A stretch of DNA of 64,000 bases from UBA940 sp964464465 (GTDB lineage: Bacteria > Bacteroidota > Bacteroidia > Bacteroidales > Rikenellaceae): assembly GCA_964464465.1 (NCBI GenBank), contig CAYXGF010000004.1, positions 1 through 64,000 on the forward strand, written 5' to 3'. Each line of letters opens with the position of its first letter. Position 1 is the first letter of the stretch. The notes beneath the pieces were generated by a model. It did no database searches. It was not told where the DNA came from and saw only the letters and a program-made list of their open reading frames with translations. This document shows positions 33,304-46,098 of the stretch, piece by piece. The position numbers and the translations under genes are program-made.

Positions 33304-33653
33304 AGTTAAAAATATTTTGAAAAAAACTTATAATCTCTATTGTCGGGAGTGCAAGGTACAAAAAACGGCGCAAAATGAAAAATTTAGACAACGGCATGCA
33401 ACTTTGCACCAAATCCTTAGCCTTATACTTGCCGGACATTGACATTCAGTTTCAAACTGTCCAAAAGGCAGGTTGTCGCCATGTGGGTCGCAGTCGGCAT
33501 CAAGAGCGACAGAGAGCCTCATTTGCAGTTATGCCGCGGGCCGGAGCCCCGCCCCGCGAAGACCCTCGGCCGTATGCGGATACCTTCCGTCAACAGATTC
33601 CACGGCAGCACACCGTTGCGGCGTATCTGACGATGCCTCCGTACGACGCGCCG
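33304..33653. other. Noncoding gap between dxs and pgk
   Basis: About 350 bases with no convincing gene. Short ORFs on both strands lack start contexts or recognisable residues. The minus strand carries a TACCTTGC near-match to the -7 consensus (33358-33351) that could serve pgk. The GC-rich half next to dxs (33480-33640) may be decayed coding sequence. Confidence 0.4.
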
Positions 33654-35537
33654 CTACTGCATTATGGCAGCCAGAATACCATCAACATCGTAACCGCATT
33701 CGGCCATCAGTTCGGAGACTGTGCCGTGTTCGACGAACCGGTCGCCTATTCCGAGTCTCGTTACCCGGCAGCCGTATCCGCGCTCCATCATGAAGTCGCA
33801 CACCGCACTGCCCACGCCTCCGCGCACCGCGCCGTCCTCCACCGTCACCACACGCGCAAACCTGCGGCCTATGCTGTCGAGCAGCTGCTCGTCGAGCGGC
33901 TTGACGAAACGCAAGTCGTAGTGCGCCGCATTCACGCCCTGCCGCACGGCCCGCTCCACGGCCTGAGCCGCGACATTGCCCACAGCACCTATCGACAGGA
34001 CGGCCGTACCCTCGCCTGCGCGCAACTCCCTGCCGCGGCCTATCGGAACGGACTCGAACTCCCTGCCGCGCCACGGTGCGCCCGCCCCGCGGCCCCTGGG
34101 GTAACGTATCACGAACGGACATCCGGCCCGAGACGCCGTATACATCATGTTTCGCAGTTCCACCTCGTCCATAGGGGCGGCCACGACAAGATTCGGGATG
34201 CAGCCGAAGTAGGCCATGTCGAAAGCGCCGTGATGCGTGGCGCCGTCTTCGCCTACCAGGCCGCCGCGGTCCAGACACATCACCACGCCCAGATTCTGCA
34301 ACGCCACATCGTGAATGACATTGTCGAAAGCGCGCTGCATGAACGTCGAATATATGTTGCAGAACGGCACCATGCCCTCAGCGGCCAGACCGGCCGAGAA
34401 GGTCACGGCGTGTCCCTCGGCTATGCCCACATCGAAACACCGCTCCGGCATACGCTCCATCATCATCGAGAGAGAACATCCGGACGGCATGGCGGGCGTT
34501 ATGCCGACGATGCGCGGGTCGCGCTCCGCAAGCTCTATTATCGTCTGTCCGAACACATCCTGATACTTTGCCGGAGCCGTCCGGTCGCAGCCGCCGAGCA
34601 GCTCGCCCGTATCCGGATTGTAACGTCCCGGGGCGTGCCACAGCGCCTGCTCCTTCTCGGCCGGAGCATACCCCTTGCCCTTCACCGTCATGGCATGCAG
34701 CAGCTTCGGTCCCGGAATCTCCTTCAAATCGCGGAACACCTTGACAAGACTCACCACATCGTTGCCGTCCACCGGCCCGAAATAGCGGAACCCGAAACTC
34801 TCGAACAGGTTGCTCTGCTGCAAAAGGCCGTGCTTGACGGCATTGCCGGCCTTGCGCAGAAAACGGTACACGGCCGAACCGGGAGGGAAGGCGTTCCACA
34901 GCCGGGTTTTCATCCTGTTATAGCGGCGCGAGGTGGTTATGCTCAGCAGATACTCTTTAAGAGCCCCCACGCTCTTGTCGATAGCCATTCTGTTATCGTT
35001 CAGTATGACAAGCAGGTTGCTCTTGGCCACACCGGCGTTGTTCAGTCCTTCGAAAGCCAGGCCTCCGGTCATCGCCCCGTCGCCTATTATCGCCACCACA
35101 TTCCGGGCCACACCCTGCAACTTATCGGCCTCGGCCATACCCAGCGCCGCCGATATGGACACGGAGGCATGTCCGCCGACGAATGCGTCGCAAGGGCTCT
35201 CGCTGCGCCTGGGGAAACCGCCTATGCCGCCCTTTCTGCGCAGCGAGGCGAAACTGTCTCGGCGGCCGGTTATTATTTTGTGCGCATAGGCCTGATGCCC
35301 GACATCCCAGACAAGCCTGTCGTCGGGAGTATCGAACACGTAGTGCAGGGCCACGGCAATCTCCACGGCTCCCAGACTCGCCCCGAGATGCCCGGAGTTG
35401 TCGGCCAGCGAACGCACGATGAAATCCCGCACCTCGGCACAGTACTCGGGCAGCTGCCCGAGAGTGAGTTTTTTCAAATCCGAGGGACTATTCACCTCAT
35501 TCAGAAAACGATATTGCGTACACGCCATTGCATTCAT
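33654..35537 (-). CDS. dxs: 1-deoxy-D-xylulose-5-phosphate synthase
   Basis: A 627-residue thiamine-diphosphate enzyme: pyruvate plus glyceraldehyde-3-phosphate to DXP, the first step of the MEP isoprenoid pathway. Visible: HLGASLGAVEIAVALHYVFD near residue 48, WDVGHQAYAHKI near 75, the ThDP motif GDGAMTGG near 150 with the following NDN, and the transketolase-type VGIAEGHAVTFSAGLA near 365 with the general-base Glu. A -7 box TATCTTTG lies at 35561-35554 on the same strand. Confidence 0.95.
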   Translation of the reverse strand: MNAMACTQYRFLNEVNSPSDLKKLTLGQLPEYCAEVRDFIVRSLADNSGHLGASLGAVEIAVALHYVFDTPDDRLVWDVGHQAYAHKIITGRRDSFASLRRKGGIGGFPRRSESPCDAFVGGHASVSISAALGMAEADKLQGVARNVVAIIGDGAMTGGLAFEGLNNAGVAKSNLLVILNDNRMAIDKSVGALKEYLLSITTSRRYNRMKTRLWNAFPPGSAVYRFLRKAGNAVKHGLLQQSNLFESFGFRYFGPVDGNDVVSLVKVFRDLKEIPGPKLLHAMTVKGKGYAPAEKEQALWHAPGRYNPDTGELLGGCDRTAPAKYQDVFGQTIIELAERDPRIVGITPAMPSGCSLSMMMERMPERCFDVGIAEGHAVTFSAGLAAEGMVPFCNIYSTFMQRAFDNVIHDVALQNLGVVMCLDRGGLVGEDGATHHGAFDMAYFGCIPNLVVAAPMDEVELRNMMYTASRAGCPFVIRYPRGRGAGAPWRGREFESVPIGRGRELRAGEGTAVLSIGAVGNVAAQAVERAVRQGVNAAHYDLRFVKPLDEQLLDSIGRRFARVVTVEDGAVRGGVGSAVCDFMMERGYGCRVTRLGIGDRFVEHGTVSELMAECGYDVDGILAAIMQ

Positions 35538-35553
35538 ATTTTTGACCGACAGC

Positions 35554-35561
35554 CAAAGATA
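35554..35561 (-). promoter_or_regulatory. -7 element of dxs
   Basis: TATCTTTG on the minus strand, 17 bases upstream of the dxs start. A clear -33 box is missing. Confidence 0.5.
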
Positions 35562-35570
35562 GACAAATTA

Positions 35571-35602
35571 TTGCTTAATTCGCAGAAAAATCAGTATCTT
35601 CG
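35571..35602 (+). promoter_or_regulatory. Promoter of the OmpA-family gene
   Basis: TTG (35571-35573), 21 bases and TATCTTCG (35595-35602), one mismatch to the -7 consensus, 24 bases before the ATG. Confidence 0.45.
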
Positions 35603-35625
35603 CCTTCGATAAGAATGCAGAAACC

Positions 35626-36483
35626 ATGAACACAGGACATAAACTACTGACGGCTTGCGTATTGTGCATATGCTGCGCATCATGCGTACCGACCCGCAAA
35701 TACGACTCCATGCGCGCGCAGGTGATGCGCTACGAAACCGAGACACAGCGCAACTACCAGCGCATAGCCGCGCTCGAATCCCGCTGCGACAGCCTCGGGA
35801 ACCTCACCGAAAGACTTACCGACGACACCACGTCGCTCTCTTCGCAGCTGCGCCAAATGCACAGCCGCTACGAGAAACTGCTCTCCGACGGTTCGGCCGA
35901 AGCGGCGCGCATGCTCCGCCAGTTGGAACAGAGCCAGCAGGAACTGCGCCAGAGGTCGCAGCGTGTCGACGAACTCGAAGAGATGCTCCGCGCCCGCGAA
36001 CAGAGCATCGAGGCGCTGCGCAGCAAAGTCGCCGACGCACTCCTCGGATTCGAGGGCAAGGGACTGACCATCTCCACCCGCGACGGCAACGTGTACGTGT
36101 CGATGGAGGACAAACTGCTGTTCCGTTCCGGAAGTTTCGAGATTGACCCCCAGGGCGCCCGCGCAGTGAGCGACCTCGCCGAGGTGCTGGCATCCAACAC
36201 TGACATCAACGTGATGGTCGAGGGCCACACCGACGATGTTCCTTACAGGGGTCAGGGACAGCTCAAAGACAATCTCGACCTGAGCGCCAAACGCGCCACC
36301 ACGGTCGTCCGGCTGCTCTTGGAGAACAAGGGTATCGACCCGGTCCGCATCATAGCCTCCGGACGCGGCGAATCGCTGCCGATAGCCGAGGGCAAGACCG
36401 AGCAGGCCAGAGCCCGCAACCGCCGCACGGAGATTATTCTCACTCCCAAGATGGAGGAACTTTACAGACTGATAAACAACTAA
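35626..36483 (+). CDS. OmpA-family lipoprotein with coiled coil
   Basis: A 285-residue lipoprotein (lipobox near C19: CCASC). Residues ~25-140 are a long charged coiled coil (ALESRCDSLGNLTERLTDDT and the heptads that follow). Residues ~165-280 are an OmpA/Pal peptidoglycan-binding domain with VEGHTDDVPYRG near 200, LSAKRATTVVRLL and ASGRGESLPIAEG, then the conserved Arg in ARARNRRTEI. It should tether the outer membrane to murein. It is followed after 16 bases by pyrH. Confidence 0.9.
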   Translation: MNTGHKLLTACVLCICCASCVPTRKYDSMRAQVMRYETETQRNYQRIAALESRCDSLGNLTERLTDDTTSLSSQLRQMHSRYEKLLSDGSAEAARMLRQLEQSQQELRQRSQRVDELEEMLRAREQSIEALRSKVADALLGFEGKGLTISTRDGNVYVSMEDKLLFRSGSFEIDPQGARAVSDLAEVLASNTDINVMVEGHTDDVPYRGQGQLKDNLDLSAKRATTVVRLLLENKGIDPVRIIASGRGESLPIAEGKTEQARARNRRTEIILTPKMEELYRLINN

Positions 36484-36499
36484 ACACTTGACACCGGCA

Positions 36500-37210
36500 A
36501 TGAAATACAAACGCATACTTCTCAAACTCAGCGGCGAATCCCTTCAAGGCAAACAGAGCTACGGACACAGCACCGAGGTGCTGGCATCCTACGCACGGCA
36601 AATCGGCCAGGCCGCACGCTCCGGAGTCCAGATAGGCATCGTAATCGGAGGGGGCAACATCTTCCGCGGTCTGAGCGGACAAAACCGCGGATTCGACCGC
36701 GTCAAGGGCGACCAGATGGGAATGCTCGCCACGGTAATCAACTCGCTGGCGCTGCAATCGGCCCTGGAATCGGAAGGCGTAAAAACGAAGGTGCTGACGG
36801 CCATACGCATGGAGCCGATAGGCGAATACTTCTCCAAGGCGCGCGCGATAGAATATCTGCAGGCCGGCTATGTGGTAATCATAGGCGGAGGCACGTCCAA
36901 TCCGTACTTCTCGACCGACACGGCATCCGCACTCAGGGGAATAGAAATCGAAGCCGACATAATGCTCAAAGGCACGCGCGTGGACGGCATCTACACGGCC
37001 GACCCGGAGAAAGACCCCGCAGCCGTGAAATTCGACACGATAAGTTTCGAGGAGGTATACAGCCGCGGACTCAGAATCATGGACCTCACGGCATTCACTC
37101 TGTGCAAGGAGAACCGTCTGCCGCTTCTGGTCTTCGACATGGACACCGAAGGAAATTTGGCAAAGGTTTTGAACGGTGAGGAAATCGGAACGGTAGTCAC
37201 CGTCGACTGA
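36500..37210 (+). CDS. pyrH: UMP kinase
   Basis: A 236-residue amino-acid-kinase fold enzyme that phosphorylates UMP to UDP. KYKRILLKLSGESLQG at the start, IGIVIGGGNIFRGL near residue 49, VVIIGGGTSNPYFSTDTAS near 134 and ADIMLKGTRVDGIYTADPEK near 155 are classic. The ATG at 36500 is used; an in-frame TTG 12 bases earlier is less likely. In many bacteria pyrH is directly followed by frr; here a thioredoxin-like gene separates them. Confidence 0.95.
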   Translation: MKYKRILLKLSGESLQGKQSYGHSTEVLASYARQIGQAARSGVQIGIVIGGGNIFRGLSGQNRGFDRVKGDQMGMLATVINSLALQSALESEGVKTKVLTAIRMEPIGEYFSKARAIEYLQAGYVVIIGGGTSNPYFSTDTASALRGIEIEADIMLKGTRVDGIYTADPEKDPAAVKFDTISFEEVYSRGLRIMDLTAFTLCKENRLPLLVFDMDTEGNLAKVLNGEEIGTVVTVD

Positions 37211-37230
37211 CCGGGAAATTAACGAGAGAC

Positions 37231-37746
37231 ATGAAAAAATTCATCCTTCTTCTGGCTTTGCTGAACCTTGTGCTGCGCGCTGCGGCGCAGGACCCGTACA
37301 CCGAGTCCACACTCGTAAAAAGAGGCGACACCGTGCCGTCATTCTCGGTGATGACGCTGGACGGAGGCACGGTATCGTCGGAACAGCTCAGAGGCAAGGT
37401 GGTGCTTATAAACTTCTGGGCCACATGGTGTCCGTACTGCGTACACGAACTGAATCACATTCAGAGAGGCGGCCTGGGAAACCTGATGACCGACAAGGAT
37501 TTCGTGTTTCTGCCGATTTCGCGCGGCGAATCCAGACAGACAGTCGAGGCATTCGTCGGAAAACGGGCCTACACATTCGATGTAGCCATAGACCCCGACC
37601 AAAAGGTATGGAACAAATTCGCCTCGCGCGCCATTCCGCGCAACTTCGTCATCGGCCGCGACGGCAAGGTTGTCTTTACCTCCGTGGGCTATTCGGAACA
37701 GGATTTCAAGCACGTCAAGGCCGCCATCGAGAAAGCGCTCGAATAA
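37231..37746 (+). CDS. Secreted TlpA-like thioredoxin
   Basis: A 171-residue protein with a Sec signal peptide (ending RAAAQ, no lipobox). The thioredoxin/AhpC-TSA fold has WATWCPYCVHELNHI near residues 68-82 with the active-site CPYC, and a cis-proline loop RAIPRNFVI near 130. CPYC is more glutaredoxin- or DsbA-like than the CGPC of reductant-type thioredoxins, so it may be tuned to a different potential. It lies 20 bases after pyrH and 38 bases before frr. Confidence 0.88.
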   Translation: MKKFILLLALLNLVLRAAAQDPYTESTLVKRGDTVPSFSVMTLDGGTVSSEQLRGKVVLINFWATWCPYCVHELNHIQRGGLGNLMTDKDFVFLPISRGESRQTVEAFVGKRAYTFDVAIDPDQKVWNKFASRAIPRNFVIGRDGKVVFTSVGYSEQDFKHVKAAIEKALE

Positions 37747-37784
37747 AACGGAAAAAGTCAAACTGAATAAAACGAAAGAAATTT

Positions 37785-38342
37785 ATGGAAAGCAAACAGA
37801 TTCTCAGCTCTGCGGAAGAAAAGATGCAGAAGGCAGTCGAATTCTTGAAGGATTCGCTCGCAAACATCCGTGCAGGCAAAGCGTCCACCAATATCCTCAA
37901 CGGCGTACAGGTTGAATACTACGGTTCGCAGATGAGCATTTCGCAGGTGGCGAGCGTCACCGTTCCCGATGCGAGGACTGTGCTCATACAGCCCTGGGAG
38001 AAAAGCATGATAGGCCCTATCGAAAAGGCCATCATCAACGCCAACATCGGTCTTACCCCGTCCAACAACGGCGAACATGTCCGCCTGACGATGCCGGTGC
38101 TCACCGAGGAGCGGCGCAAGCAGCTCGTAAAGCAGGTCAAGGAGGAGTCCGAGAAAGCACGCGTGAGCCTGCGTTCGATACGCCGCGACGCCGTGGAAGC
38201 GTTCAAGAAAGCTCAGAAGGACGGCATGCCCGAGGATGAGGCGAAAGACGGAGAAACGAGCTCGCAGAAACTGATAGACAAGTACTCGAAACTCGTGGAC
38301 GAGGCAACAGCCGCCAAGGAGAAAGAGATAATGACCGTTTAA
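37785..38342 (+). CDS. frr: Ribosome recycling factor
   Basis: A 185-residue RRF that, with EF-G, splits the post-termination ribosome. ILSSAEEKMQKAVEFLKDSL begins the three-helix bundle, followed by NIRAGKAS and VPDARTVLIQPWEKSM; the second long helix includes LTEERRKQLVKQVKEESEKA and RVSLRSIRRDA. The length (185) is exactly typical. Terminator follows. Confidence 0.97.
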   Translation: MESKQILSSAEEKMQKAVEFLKDSLANIRAGKASTNILNGVQVEYYGSQMSISQVASVTVPDARTVLIQPWEKSMIGPIEKAIINANIGLTPSNNGEHVRLTMPVLTEERRKQLVKQVKEESEKARVSLRSIRRDAVEAFKKAQKDGMPEDEAKDGETSSQKLIDKYSKLVDEATAAKEKEIMTV

Positions 38343-38369
38343 CGAGGTCACCGTCAGTCATAAACATCA

Positions 38370-38401
38370 CAGGCCGCCTTTCCCGGGACGGCCTGTTTTT
38401 T
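38370..38401 (+). terminator. Terminator of frr (also serves the convergent comF)
   Basis: caggccg ... cggcctg stem with a loop of about 11 bases and a run of eight or nine Ts, between convergent genes. Confidence 0.85.
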
Positions 38402-38402
38402 T

Positions 38403-39113
38403 TCAATCCTTGATTCCTATCCGGCGGCGGGAGACCGTGAGGGCAGCAATACTTATCCGGCAGTCGGCCGATGCGCGGCGTATCGCCTCCGCGCATGAGC
38501 ACACCGTAGCGCCGGTAGTGAAAACATCGTCAACAATCAGGACATGACGGCCGGAGAGCCTCTCCGGATGCCGGACCACGAATATGCCCTCGACATTCTC
38601 CCATCTGCGCGCACCCGCTATCGTCGTCTGCGAATCGTTGTGCTTCACTCGCCGAAGAAGCGACGTGCAAAGCTCCGCCTCCATGGCCGAGGCCACACCC
38701 TGGGCAAGAAAACGCGACTGGTTGTAACCGCGGCTAAGAAGCCTCAGGGGATGCAGAGGCACCGGCACCACCATATCGACGCCATTGTACAGCGGCGATG
38801 AGGCAAGCAGGCGGCCCATCCACACGCCCAAATCCCTGGCCACGCTCCAACGTCCGCCATATTTGAAACCGTGCACCGCATTGCGCATACCGCCGTCGTG
38901 CTCGAAAAACATCAATGCGCAGGCATTCTCCACATCGGCAAGTCCCCACAGCTTTTCAGCCAGAGGGTTGTCGGCCAGCATCTGATAACCTGTCAGCGGC
39001 ATGTCCCACTGACATCCGATACACACGGCTCCCTCCCCGCTCTGTTTCGGTTTTCCGCACAGAGGACATATGTCCGGTACGAAAAGAGAGAATATATCGT
39101 TCAGAACTCCCAT
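38403..39113 (-). CDS. comF: ComF-family phosphoribosyltransferase-like protein
   Basis: A 236-residue protein. An N-terminal zinc-binding knuckle has CPLCGKP and a CIGC pair (residues ~15-33). The C-terminal PRTase fold has VVPVPLHPLRLLSRGYNQS near 113 and the PRPP-type loop VLIVDDVFTTGAT near 193. ComF is a DNA-uptake/recombination-linked protein, known to interact with PriA in some species. The ATG at 39113 lies 8 bases after the priA stop; a GTG at 39122 is possible. The priA-comF adjacency here supports a shared function. Confidence 0.9.
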   Translation of the reverse strand: MGVLNDIFSLFVPDICPLCGKPKQSGEGAVCIGCQWDMPLTGYQMLADNPLAEKLWGLADVENACALMFFEHDGGMRNAVHGFKYGGRWSVARDLGVWMGRLLASSPLYNGVDMVVPVPLHPLRLLSRGYNQSRFLAQGVASAMEAELCTSLLRRVKHNDSQTTIAGARRWENVEGIFVVRHPERLSGRHVLIVDDVFTTGATVCSCAEAIRRASADCRISIAALTVSRRRIGIKD

Positions 39114-39121
39114 ACAGTCCA

Positions 39122-41386
39122 CTACACCGGGTCTACATCCGCTATGACGGTTATACCTTTATAGTCTCTGTTCGAGCGCACGGCCACGGCAGCCTCCGCT
39201 ATACGCGCCCGGGAAAGCGCATGCGAGGTGCTGCGCGCGACCTTTATCATAATCACCGAGTTGTGTCTGCCGGCATGAAACTCCACCGCCGGAGCCTGGG
39301 GACCCAGCACGCTGTCGCCGAACACGGCCCTCAGACGCAGAGCCATATCCTGCGCGGCGCGGTCGAGAACCGGCAAATCGGCATGGCGCATTATCACACG
39401 AATCATTCTGCTGTACGGAGGATAACCGAACGCGGCCCTCTCGCGCAGCGCGTCCTGCGCAAAGGCATCATAATCTCCGGCCATCACCTGCTGCAAGACC
39501 GGATTCTGCGGCTGCGAAGTCTGTATAATCACCAGTCCGCGCTCCTCGCGTCTGCCGGCACGGCCCGAAATCTGCATAAGGGTCGCAAAAGCGCGTTCCG
39601 AAGCCCTGAAATCCGGGAAGTTAAGCAGATTGTCGGCATTCAGCACCCCCACGACCGCAAGCCGGTCGAAGTCGAATCCTTTGGTTACAATCTGTGTTCC
39701 GACAAGAATATCCGTTCGGCCGTTCTCGAAATCCTCCACCGTGCGCATATAAGCCGTCGCGGACGTAGCCGTGTCATGGTCCAGCCGCGCAGTACGGGCA
39801 AACGGCACCAGCTCCGCAAGCACCTCTTCGATTTTTTCCGTACCGAAGCCGCACGTCTCGATGCTCCGGGCTCCGCACGACGGACACGCGGCAGGCCGGG
39901 CCATACGCCGGCCGCAATAGTGGCACCTGAGTCCGTCGCCGTGAAGCGTCATCGAGACGCCGCACGACGGACAACGGGCGCTCCATCCGCACTCCGCACA
40001 CTCCACATACGGAGCCACGCCGCGCCTGTTCTGGAAAAGCAGCACCTGACGGTGTCCCTCGACAGCACTCCTCACCGCATCCAGCAGACGCCGGTTGAAA
40101 TGCAGCTTGCGTTCCGAGCGGCGAACGGCTGCGGAGGTGTCGGACAGTTCTATCTCCGGCGACGGAGAGTTCCCGTACCGCTGGCCGAGGGATACGAGGG
40201 CGTAACGTCCGCTCAGAGCGTTGGCATAACTTTCAAGCGAAGGAGTGGCGCTGCTCAGAACGGTCTTGGCGCCGGCGATGCGTGCGAGCATCAGCGCGGC
40301 ATCACGCGCATTGTACCGCGGCGCCGGCTCGGTCTGCTTGTAGGACGAATCATGCTCCTCGTCGACCACCACCAGCCGCAGTGAACGGAAAGGCAGAAAC
40401 AGAGCCGAACGCACTCCGACCACTATCTGCGGAGTCGCGGCATGCAGCATGTTCATATAGGTCTGGGCACGCGCCCTGTCGGTCAGCCGCGAATGGTAAA
40501 TCGTCACCCTGTCGCCGAATATCTTACGCACGCGCCGGGCGAACTGGGCCGTAACGGAAATTTCCGGAAGAAGAATCAGCACATCCCCGCCCTCTTGCAG
40601 CACCTGCGCCGCCTTGGAGAGAAAAACCTCGCTCTTTCCGCTGCTCATCACTCCGTGAAGCAGCACCGTATCCTTGTCAGTAAGCGCGCTCCCAATCCCT
40701 GCAAGCGCCGCGGACTGGGCATCGCTGAGCACGGGAGTATCGAACGACACGGCCGGAACCGCATCGGGCACCGCTCTGTCCTCGAACAATGTCACGATAC
40801 CCCTGTCTTCGAGCTTGCGGAGCACCGGTGCGGAGACGTCCACGTCCCGGCGCGGCACCCTGCCCGAGAAAGGTTCATCCCCGAGAAGCGACAGAATATG
40901 TTCGGCAGCCCTGCGGCATCCGTGCGCGCGCTTCATCCCGTCCAGAATCTCATGGAGTCTTCCGAGCGTACCCAGTTCGGGATTCAGCGCCACATACCTC
41001 TCGGTGCGCGGCGCGAATATGTCGTCATCGAACTCCCCGATGGAAAACCCCTCGGCTTTCAGTCGCGACGGCAGCGCGGCGCGCATTACCTCTCCCGCGG
41101 AGCACATATAATATTCGGACATCCACCGCCACAGTTCGGTCTGGGAACGCGGGACGGCACAATCCGGATAAAGCACTTTTATGATACTCTTGACCGTACC
41201 CTTCTCCGGCGGCGGCACACCGAGCCGCCATACCACACCGGTGTAAATCTTCCTGGCCCCCAGCGGCACGGCCACGATGCTGCCTACTTTCAGGACAGGA
41301 CCGAGCGTCCGGTCCACGGCGAACGTATAGGGCGATGACGCGAGCGGAAGCAGAACCTCGGCAAAAAAAGCAGTCATGTCACTCAT
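39122..41386 (-). CDS. priA: Primosomal replication factor PriA (helicase)
   Basis: A 754-residue 3'-5' helicase that restarts stalled replication forks. The N-terminal ~200 residues are the 3'-end/DNA-binding domain (FAVDRTLGPVLKVGSIVAVP). The helicase core has Walker A GVMSSGKSE near residue 239, DEEHDSSYKQ (Walker B region) near 340, and later FDFDRLAVVGVLNADN and the QTSQPQNP region. Four cysteine pairs (CAECGWSARCPSCG and CHYCGRRMARPAACPSCG near 455-500) form the two zinc sites. The start at 41386 overlaps the upstream stop; an ATG at 41377 is possible. Confidence 0.95.
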   Translation of the reverse strand: MSDMTAFFAEVLLPLASSPYTFAVDRTLGPVLKVGSIVAVPLGARKIYTGVVWRLGVPPPEKGTVKSIIKVLYPDCAVPRSQTELWRWMSEYYMCSAGEVMRAALPSRLKAEGFSIGEFDDDIFAPRTERYVALNPELGTLGRLHEILDGMKRAHGCRRAAEHILSLLGDEPFSGRVPRRDVDVSAPVLRKLEDRGIVTLFEDRAVPDAVPAVSFDTPVLSDAQSAALAGIGSALTDKDTVLLHGVMSSGKSEVFLSKAAQVLQEGGDVLILLPEISVTAQFARRVRKIFGDRVTIYHSRLTDRARAQTYMNMLHAATPQIVVGVRSALFLPFRSLRLVVVDEEHDSSYKQTEPAPRYNARDAALMLARIAGAKTVLSSATPSLESYANALSGRYALVSLGQRYGNSPSPEIELSDTSAAVRRSERKLHFNRRLLDAVRSAVEGHRQVLLFQNRRGVAPYVECAECGWSARCPSCGVSMTLHGDGLRCHYCGRRMARPAACPSCGARSIETCGFGTEKIEEVLAELVPFARTARLDHDTATSATAYMRTVEDFENGRTDILVGTQIVTKGFDFDRLAVVGVLNADNLLNFPDFRASERAFATLMQISGRAGRREERGLVIIQTSQPQNPVLQQVMAGDYDAFAQDALRERAAFGYPPYSRMIRVIMRHADLPVLDRAAQDMALRLRAVFGDSVLGPQAPAVEFHAGRHNSVIMIKVARSTSHALSRARIAEAAVAVRSNRDYKGITVIADVDPV

Positions 41387-41612
41387 CCTCCTGCCCGGAA
41401 CGGTTTTTCAGAATCCGCCTCGCAACGGCCTCGTCACGACGGTTTATCACTATACCCAGCGACGAAGGCACGAACGGCATAACAGTGCCCACAATGTCGC
41501 CGCGCACGAAGCACTCCACTCCGCCGTCGCGCAACGCGCCGCACAGAATATCGGCTTCGGCAGCCGAACCGTACACATCCAACACGATAAATTCGGAGTC
41601 ACTCATAGGCAT
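41379..41612 (-). CDS. DUF2007 small protein
   Basis: A 77-residue protein beginning MPMSDSEFIVLDVYGSAAEA, with the DUF2007 beta-alpha-beta core: a strand, a helix ILCGALRDGGVECFVR, and a final GIVINRRDEAVARRIL. The family is predicted to act as a small signal-transducing or ligand-binding protein. It overlaps priA by eight bases and is likely the first gene of the DUF2007-priA-comF unit. Another ATG two codons downstream is possible. Confidence 0.7.
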   Translation of the reverse strand: MPMSDSEFIVLDVYGSAAEADILCGALRDGGVECFVRGDIVGTVMPFVPSSLGIVINRRDEAVARRILKNRSGQEDE

Positions 41613-41724
41613 AACTATTTACGCAGTGAAGATACGAATAAGCGGGCGCAATGCCAAATTTATTTGAACATTGCCCGCACATAAATTTAAAGTCCGCGTT
41701 ATGGCTAAACCGAATTATTTTCTG

Positions 41725-41732
41725 TAAATTTG
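41725..41732 (+). promoter_or_regulatory. -7 element of dnaE
   Basis: TAAATTTG fits TAnnTTTG and lies 34 bases before the dnaE ATG. The -33 box is not clear. Confidence 0.5.
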
Positions 41733-41765
41733 TAGCAGAGTATAACCCTTATTTAACACCACCCG

Positions 41766-45470
<3,705 letters not shown>

Positions 45471-45529
45471 TTGCTCTGGGAAACACACAGACAACAAGGA
45501 CAATAACAATAAAACACAGAAAAAACATC

Positions 45530-45847
45530 ATGGTTAAAGAAATCACAACACAGAATCTGGACGAAGTGCTGTCGGGAGCCGCTCCCGTTGTCATCGATTT
45601 CTGGGCGGAATGGTGCGGCCCGTGCCGTATGATATCGCCCGTAGTCGACGAGCTGGCGGAGAAGTACGAGGGCAAAATCACCGTCTGCAAATGCAATGTC
45701 GACGAGCAGGGCGACATAGCGATGAAATACATGATTCGCAGCATCCCCACAATCATCTTCTTCAAGGGCGGCGAGGCAGTCGACAAACAGGTCGGCGCCG
45801 TAAGCAAGGGCGAACTGGCCGCCAAATTCGAAAAACTGCTGCAATAG
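45530..45847 (+). CDS. trxA: Thioredoxin
   Basis: A 105-residue cytosolic thioredoxin with active site VIDFWAEWCGPCRM near residues 21-34 and the cis-proline loop RSIPTIIFFKGG near 69. It reduces ribonucleotide reductase, peroxiredoxins and others. The ATG at 45530 gives the exact family N-terminus; a long in-frame extension through dnaE is not real. A strong terminator follows. Confidence 0.95.
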   Translation: MVKEITTQNLDEVLSGAAPVVIDFWAEWCGPCRMISPVVDELAEKYEGKITVCKCNVDEQGDIAMKYMIRSIPTIIFFKGGEAVDKQVGAVSKGELAAKFEKLLQ

Positions 45848-45882
45848 CTGCCGGCACCCCCAACCGGGGCCTGCTTTCCACC

Positions 45883-45933
45883 GGCTCCCGCATGCGACAT
45901 CATCCGTCTTGTCGCATGCGGGAGCCTTTTTTA
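45883..45933 (+). terminator. Terminator of dnaE-trxA
   Basis: ggctcccgcatgcgaca pairs with tgtcgcatgcgggagcc by symmetry around a short loop, followed by tttttt. Confidence 0.92.
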
Positions 45934-45971
45934 TCTGGGCCGCCGGACGAAAACAGTTTTTAATCCGCCGA

Positions 45972-46003
45972 TTTTGGATAATCGTATTATTTTAATATTT
46001 TTG
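45972..46003 (+). promoter_or_regulatory. Promoter of the nuclease/TonB locus
   Basis: TTTTG (45972-45976), 19 bases and TATTTTTG (45996-46003). The leader is about 90 bases, AT-rich, with no obvious structure. Confidence 0.7.
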
Positions 46004-46098
46004 AAACACGAAATAATAACCATTAAGCGTTTTTTTGTTATAAAAATCCGAAGCTCATACAAAAAACAAAATATACTTAATTAAAAATCAAAGATTCT

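Noticed and set aside
32314..33309. 331-residue ORF opposite pgk
   Set aside because: Antisense of pgk, no start context or motif.
33375..35612. 745-residue ORF on the plus strand opposite dxs
   Set aside because: It is the antisense shadow of dxs, rich in His/Arg/Ala as expected for the complement of a high-GC gene, with no family motif.
39122..41386. Plus-strand ORFs overlapping priA (for example 38915-40384)
   Set aside because: The minus-strand frame holds PriA with zinc and helicase motifs; the plus-strand frames have none.
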